Assembly: GCA_964476595.1 (NCBI GenBank)
Contig: CAYZCL010000061.1
Location: forward strand, 1 to 11,031
DNA from: JALSRD01 sp964476595
GTDB taxonomy: Bacteria > Desulfobacterota > Desulfobacteria > Desulfobacterales > JALSRD01
DNA: 11,031 nucleotides
Reading direction: 5' to 3'
Part shown: positions 8,710-11,031 of the stretch, piece by piece
Layout: every line of letters starts with the position of its first letter
Position numbering within the stretch: the first letter of the stretch is position 1
Made by a program: the position numbers and the translations under genes
The notes under the pieces: generated by a model
Told to the model about the DNA's origin: nothing
Database searches by the model: none
Seen by the model: the letters and a program-made list of their open reading frames with translations, nothing else

Positions 8710-9201
8710 CTAGAAGATCATCAAGGCCGCCCGCAGGATGAGATTGCCCATCAAGCCCGCCACCACGTCGTCGATGACGATGCCGATACCTCCCGAGAAG
8801 CGGCGTTCCACGGTGCGTACCGGCGGCGGCTTCAGGATGTCCAGCACCCGGAAGACGACAAATCCCGCCACGGCCGTGGATGCCGAAAAGGGCAGACCCA
8901 GCATCGTGACCGCCATACCGGCGATTTCATCGATGACGATGGCGCCGGGGTCCTTGCGCTGCAGGATCCGCTCGGTATCGCCGGCGACCTTGACAGCCAG
9001 CAAAATTAGTACGATCGTCAACCCGAAAGCAAGTGAAAAGTCCAGCCGGGAAAGCAGGTAGACCACGACGATCCCCACCACCGACCCGAAAGTTCCCGGG
9101 GCCATGGGAATCAACCCCACCAGGCCGCCTGTGGCAAGGAAAAATGAAAGCCTGCGGCCGGCCCCCGGTCCGGGAATCTTCCCGGCCGCCTTAGGCATCA
9201 T
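8710..9201 (-). CDS. pgpA: Phosphatidylglycerophosphatase A
   Basis: This 163-residue membrane phosphatase removes the terminal phosphate of phosphatidylglycerophosphate to give phosphatidylglycerol at the inner membrane. Family motifs appear in order: GLIPMAPGTFGS (29-40), DPGAIVIDEIAGM (84-96, acidic metal-binding residues), FRVLDILKP (117-125) and GGIGIVIDDVVAG (137-149). Four hydrophobic stretches (about 20-50, 56-73, 93-122, 140-162) fit an integral membrane protein, and the length is normal for PgpA. The start overlaps the end of larC by 11 bp, so translation is probably coupled. Two consecutive ATGs (9201, 9198) are available, and the GGGGG upstream sits slightly better for the second. 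Confidence 0.93.
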   Translation of the reverse strand: MMPKAAGKIPGPGAGRRLSFFLATGGLVGLIPMAPGTFGSVVGIVVVYLLSRLDFSLAFGLTIVLILLAVKVAGDTERILQRKDPGAIVIDEIAGMAVTMLGLPFSASTAVAGFVVFRVLDILKPPPVRTVERRFSGGIGIVIDDVVAGLMGNLILRAALMIF

Positions 9202-10387
9202 CGCCCCCGAGAGGCGTGTTTTTCCTCATCTCTTCTATCAGCATATCGTAGGCATGCTTTAGGGGAATGTTCTCGGCCAAGGCCACCCGCCGACAGGATT
9301 CGTACTCGGGCACCAGCACGGTTTGCCCGTCGACGGTGCGGATCTCTTTGGCGGCGATCTCGCCCAGACGCGTCTTCGCCCGCACCTCCCGACGCTGGAG
9401 CAGGGTCCGGCGGACCTCGTAGTGCCGCACCCCCAGGGTGGTCGTCTCGGACAGGATACGGGAGATGACCGCCTGCCGCCGGTCGCGGCGGCAGAGCACC
9501 TGCAGCAGGGTGCCGGGTCGATTTTTCTTCATCTGCACCGGGACCCACCAGACATCCAGCGCCCCGTCAGCAAAGAGCCGCTCCATGAGGTATCCGAAAA
9601 TTTCGGGATTCATGTCGTCGATGTTGGTCTCCACCATGACGGCGCTGTCGTGCCTCAGCGCGTCGGCGGCGTCGCTGCGCTCTCCCAGGATGACCCGCAG
9701 CACGTTGGGCCGCGACGACGTGTCCCGGCTTCCGGCGCCGTATCCCACGCGGCGCAGCAGGAGAGGCGGCAATGGACCGAATGCCGCGGCCAGCGTCACC
9801 GCCAGGGCGGCGCCGGTGGGCGTCACCAGCTCCCCGTCTTCGCCGTTGTCGTAAACCGGCACGTCTTTCAGGATCGCCAGGGTGGCCGGCGCAGGCACCG
9901 GCAGCACCCCGTGCCGGCAGACGACGGTGCCGCCGCCCAGCGGCAACGGGGAGACCACGACCTCGCGGATGCCGAGGTATTTGCGGCACAGGGCCGTGCC
10001 GATGACATCGACCAGGGCGTCGGTGCCGCCCACCTCGTGAAAGTGCACCTCCTCAGGCCGGCAGCCGTGGATGTGGGCTTCGGCCTCGGCAAGGCGAGTG
10101 AAAGCCTCCAGGCTGAAGCCTTTCACATCATCGTCGAACGGTGCCCTTTCGATGCATTCCCGGATGTCGGCAAAAGTCCGCGACTGCTTCTCGGCAGCAA
10201 TGTGCACCGCCAGGCGATGCACCCGCAGGGCACCACGGGCCGCGGTAGTGCTCTCGAGGCGGAATCCGGACAACGGGAGGCGCCGCAGCTCCTCCTCCAG
10301 CCACGCTACGGGCACGCCCAGATCCACCAAGGCGCCCAGCGTCATGTCCCCGCTGATGCCTGAAAAACAGTCAAAGTAAGCCAGCAT
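9191..10387 (-). CDS. larC: Nickel-pincer cofactor biosynthesis protein LarC
   Basis: This 398-residue protein belongs to the LarC family, the CTP-dependent nickel-inserting enzyme that makes the nickel-pincer nucleotide cofactor of lactate racemase (LarA) and related racemases/epimerases. Family landmarks are the N-terminal DCFSGISGDM (6-15), HFHEVGGTDALVDVIG (115-130), LVTPTGAALA (187-196), NIDDMNPE (255-262) and MKKNRPG (286-292). In Lactobacillus plantarum the gene is split into two frames joined by programmed frameshifting; here it is one continuous frame. ATG at 10387 gives the usual M-x-x-Y-F-D-C start and is preceded by GGAG at a spacing of 10; a longer start at 10453 would cover the divergent promoter region. 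It heads the minus-strand gene run. LarB, LarE and LarA are not in the window, so the rest of the pathway must lie elsewhere. Confidence 0.93.
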   Translation of the reverse strand: MLAYFDCFSGISGDMTLGALVDLGVPVAWLEEELRRLPLSGFRLESTTAARGALRVHRLAVHIAAEKQSRTFADIRECIERAPFDDDVKGFSLEAFTRLAEAEAHIHGCRPEEVHFHEVGGTDALVDVIGTALCRKYLGIREVVVSPLPLGGGTVVCRHGVLPVPAPATLAILKDVPVYDNGEDGELVTPTGAALAVTLAAAFGPLPPLLLRRVGYGAGSRDTSSRPNVLRVILGERSDAADALRHDSAVMVETNIDDMNPEIFGYLMERLFADGALDVWWVPVQMKKNRPGTLLQVLCRRDRRQAVISRILSETTTLGVRHYEVRRTLLQRREVRAKTRLGEIAAKEIRTVDGQTVLVPEYESCRRVALAENIPLKHAYDMLIEEMRKNTPLGGDDA

Positions 10388-10460
10388 CGGTACTATTCTC
10401 CGTAAACCGTCATCCGTCGGCGCCGTGCCCCGGCCGTACGGATTTGCGGTCAATAAGATG

Positions 10461-10489
10461 TTGACAAAGCGTTCTTTCGATAATAATTT
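10461..10489 (+). promoter_or_regulatory. Sigma-70-type promoter of selC
   Basis: A perfect -35 TTGACA (10461-10466) is followed after 17 bp by a weak -10 TAATTT (10484-10489) within an AT-rich run (TAATAATTTA). Transcription would begin about ten bases before the tRNA 5' end at 10507, leaving a very short leader for RNase P to remove. Confidence 0.7.
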
Positions 10490-10506
10490 AAGCTCGAAAT
10501 TCGTGC

Positions 10507-10604
10507 GGAAGTGCGCAGCTCACTGGTGGGGCTCCCGGACTTCAAATCCGGTGTGGGGCGCTAAAACCGTCCCGGGTGGGTTCGATTCCCATGCACTTCC
10601 GCCA
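10507..10604 (+). tRNA. selC: tRNA-Sec (selenocysteine), anticodon TCA
   Basis: This selenocysteine tRNA is encoded with its CCA end (10602-10604). The acceptor stem has the diagnostic 8 bp, GGAAGTGC (10507-10514) with GCACTTCC (10593-10600), and discriminator G. The anticodon arm CCGGA-CTTCAAA-TCCGG (10535-10551) presents TCA at 10542-10544, which reads UGA. A long variable arm follows (stem GGGGCG 10555-10560 with CGTCCC 10568-10573, loop CTAAAAC), then a 5-bp T arm with TTCGATT (10576-10592). Standard tRNAs have a 7-bp acceptor; the 8+5 geometry and long D stem are needed for SerRS, SelA and SelB recognition. It shows that the organism very probably makes selenoproteins, although none is recognisable in this window. 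Confidence 0.97.
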
Positions 10605-10611
10605 TTTTTTT
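10605..10611 (+). terminator. T7 tract ending selC transcription (probable)
   Basis: Seven consecutive T directly follow the encoded CCA. With the stable T arm and acceptor stem just upstream this may terminate selC transcription before the convergent thioesterase gene. No separate hairpin is present, so it is a partial terminator at best. Confidence 0.45.
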
Positions 10612-10661
10612 GTTCCGCCGCCGGTTAGGCGTGCCCCCGCTTTCGCCACCCTCCGTTTTTC

Positions 10662-11030
10662 TCACGCCCTTTGCGCATTGGCACCGCCCGGCAGGCCCTG
10701 CAGCAGCGCCAGGGCCGGTCCGGAGATCGGCAGCACATGGCCGCTTTCGGCGTCCAGGAAGACAAAGGTCACATCGGCCTCGGCCACCGTGCGGGCCTCA
10801 CCGACGCGTCGGATCGCCTGGTGCAGCACGGCGCTGCTGCGACGGATTTCCGTGAGCCGGGTGTGTATCTCCAGCAGGTCACCCATGACCGCCGGGTGGC
10901 GGTAGCTGATGTTGATGTTGGCCACCACGAAATCCAGCTTCAACCGCGTAAAGCCGATGGCTCCGTCCGGCTCTTCGAAAAAGCGCCAGCGGGCCTCCTC
11001 CAGGAATTCCAGATAGCGGGCGTTGTTGAC
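10662..11030 (-). CDS. Hotdog-fold acyl-CoA thioesterase (4-HBT/YbgC-like), N-terminus beyond window
   Basis: The last 122 codons of a gene that enters from the right edge. The visible chain opens with VNNARYLEFLEEARW, the second half of the hotdog thioesterase signature (D-x-x-GHVNN-x-x-Y...E-AR). The usual catalytic Asp and the GH lie just outside the window. FVVANINISYRHPAVMGDLLEI and TVAEADVTFVFLD are the typical central strands of the 4-hydroxybenzoyl-CoA thioesterase/YbgC family. A TTG at 10943 could be mistaken for a start, but it would delete the conserved helix. The enzyme should hydrolyse an acyl-CoA thioester in the cytoplasm; its substrate cannot be told from this fragment. It converges on selC with a gap of 57 bp. 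Confidence 0.88.
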   Translation of the reverse strand, partial: VNNARYLEFLEEARWRFFEEPDGAIGFTRLKLDFVVANINISYRHPAVMGDLLEIHTRLTEIRRSSAVLHQAIRRVGEARTVAEADVTFVFLDAESGHVLPISGPALALLQGLPGGANAQRA

Positions 11031-11031
11031 G

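Noticed and set aside
9323..10363. 346-codon plus-strand frame opposite larC
   Set aside because: Mirror frame of a clear LarC gene; low-complexity composition, no recognisable domain, no ribosome site seen.
10425..10453. Divergent promoter for larC using TTGACC (minus strand, 10453-10448)
   Set aside because: The -35 match is good and mirrors the selC -35, but no plausible -10 occurs at 16-18 bp; the region there is GC-rich.
10507..10611. selC as an integration site for a mobile island
   Set aside because: selC is a known insertion hotspot in other bacteria, but no integrase, direct repeat of the tRNA 3' end, or mobile gene is seen beside it here.
10605..10664. Selenocysteine read-through of the TGA ending the thioesterase gene, suggested by the nearby selC
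   Set aside because: The visible protein already reaches normal family length at the stop, and codons after it run into the selC tail without any conserved motif.

Overview
The window looks like chromosomal DNA of a sulfate-reducer-type Desulfobacterota (former deltaproteobacterium). This is inferred from the gene content only: an NtrC/PilR-type regulator beside a sigma-54-driven type IV pilin, a selenocysteine tRNA, LarC, a class I dihydroorotase and a VKOR-DsbA fusion. No species can be named from sequence alone. Every protein gene reads on the minus strand; the only plus-strand gene is selC.

Right half (about 5240-11031), visibly GC-rich: a 5'-truncated hotdog thioesterase (10662-11030) faces the selenocysteine tRNA gene selC (10507-10604), which has its own sigma-70-like promoter and a T7 tract. 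Then follows a tight minus-strand run, larC - pgpA - lepB - pyrC - pilR-like. larC/pgpA and pyrC/pilR overlap, and the other gaps are under 70 bp. The run mixes nickel-cofactor synthesis, phospholipid head-group synthesis, signal peptide cleavage, pyrimidine synthesis and a sigma-54 activator.

Left half (1 to about 5240), lower GC: a 393-bp regulatory gap carries a good sigma-54 promoter (4977-4992), a palindromic candidate activator site and a leader of about 120 nt. It drives a type IVa major pilin with four cysteines, followed by a perfect 13-bp-stem terminator hairpin. Next come a TMTC-like GT-C/TPR membrane protein, a VKOR-DsbA disulfide-forming fusion with a TTG start, and a second GT-C-type membrane glycosyltransferase cut by the left window edge. 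The last two are 6 bp apart.

The most interesting reading is a pilus locus. The PilR-like activator switches on the neighbouring sigma-54 promoter of pilA, and the three membrane genes behind it may finish the pilin: two GT-C enzymes could glycosylate it, and the VKOR-DsbA oxidase could form its disulfides. The promoter-regulator link is well supported. The pilin-modification link is inferred from gene order and chemistry. The drop in GC exactly at the pilR/pilA boundary suggests the pilin and its accessory genes have a different history from the housekeeping run.
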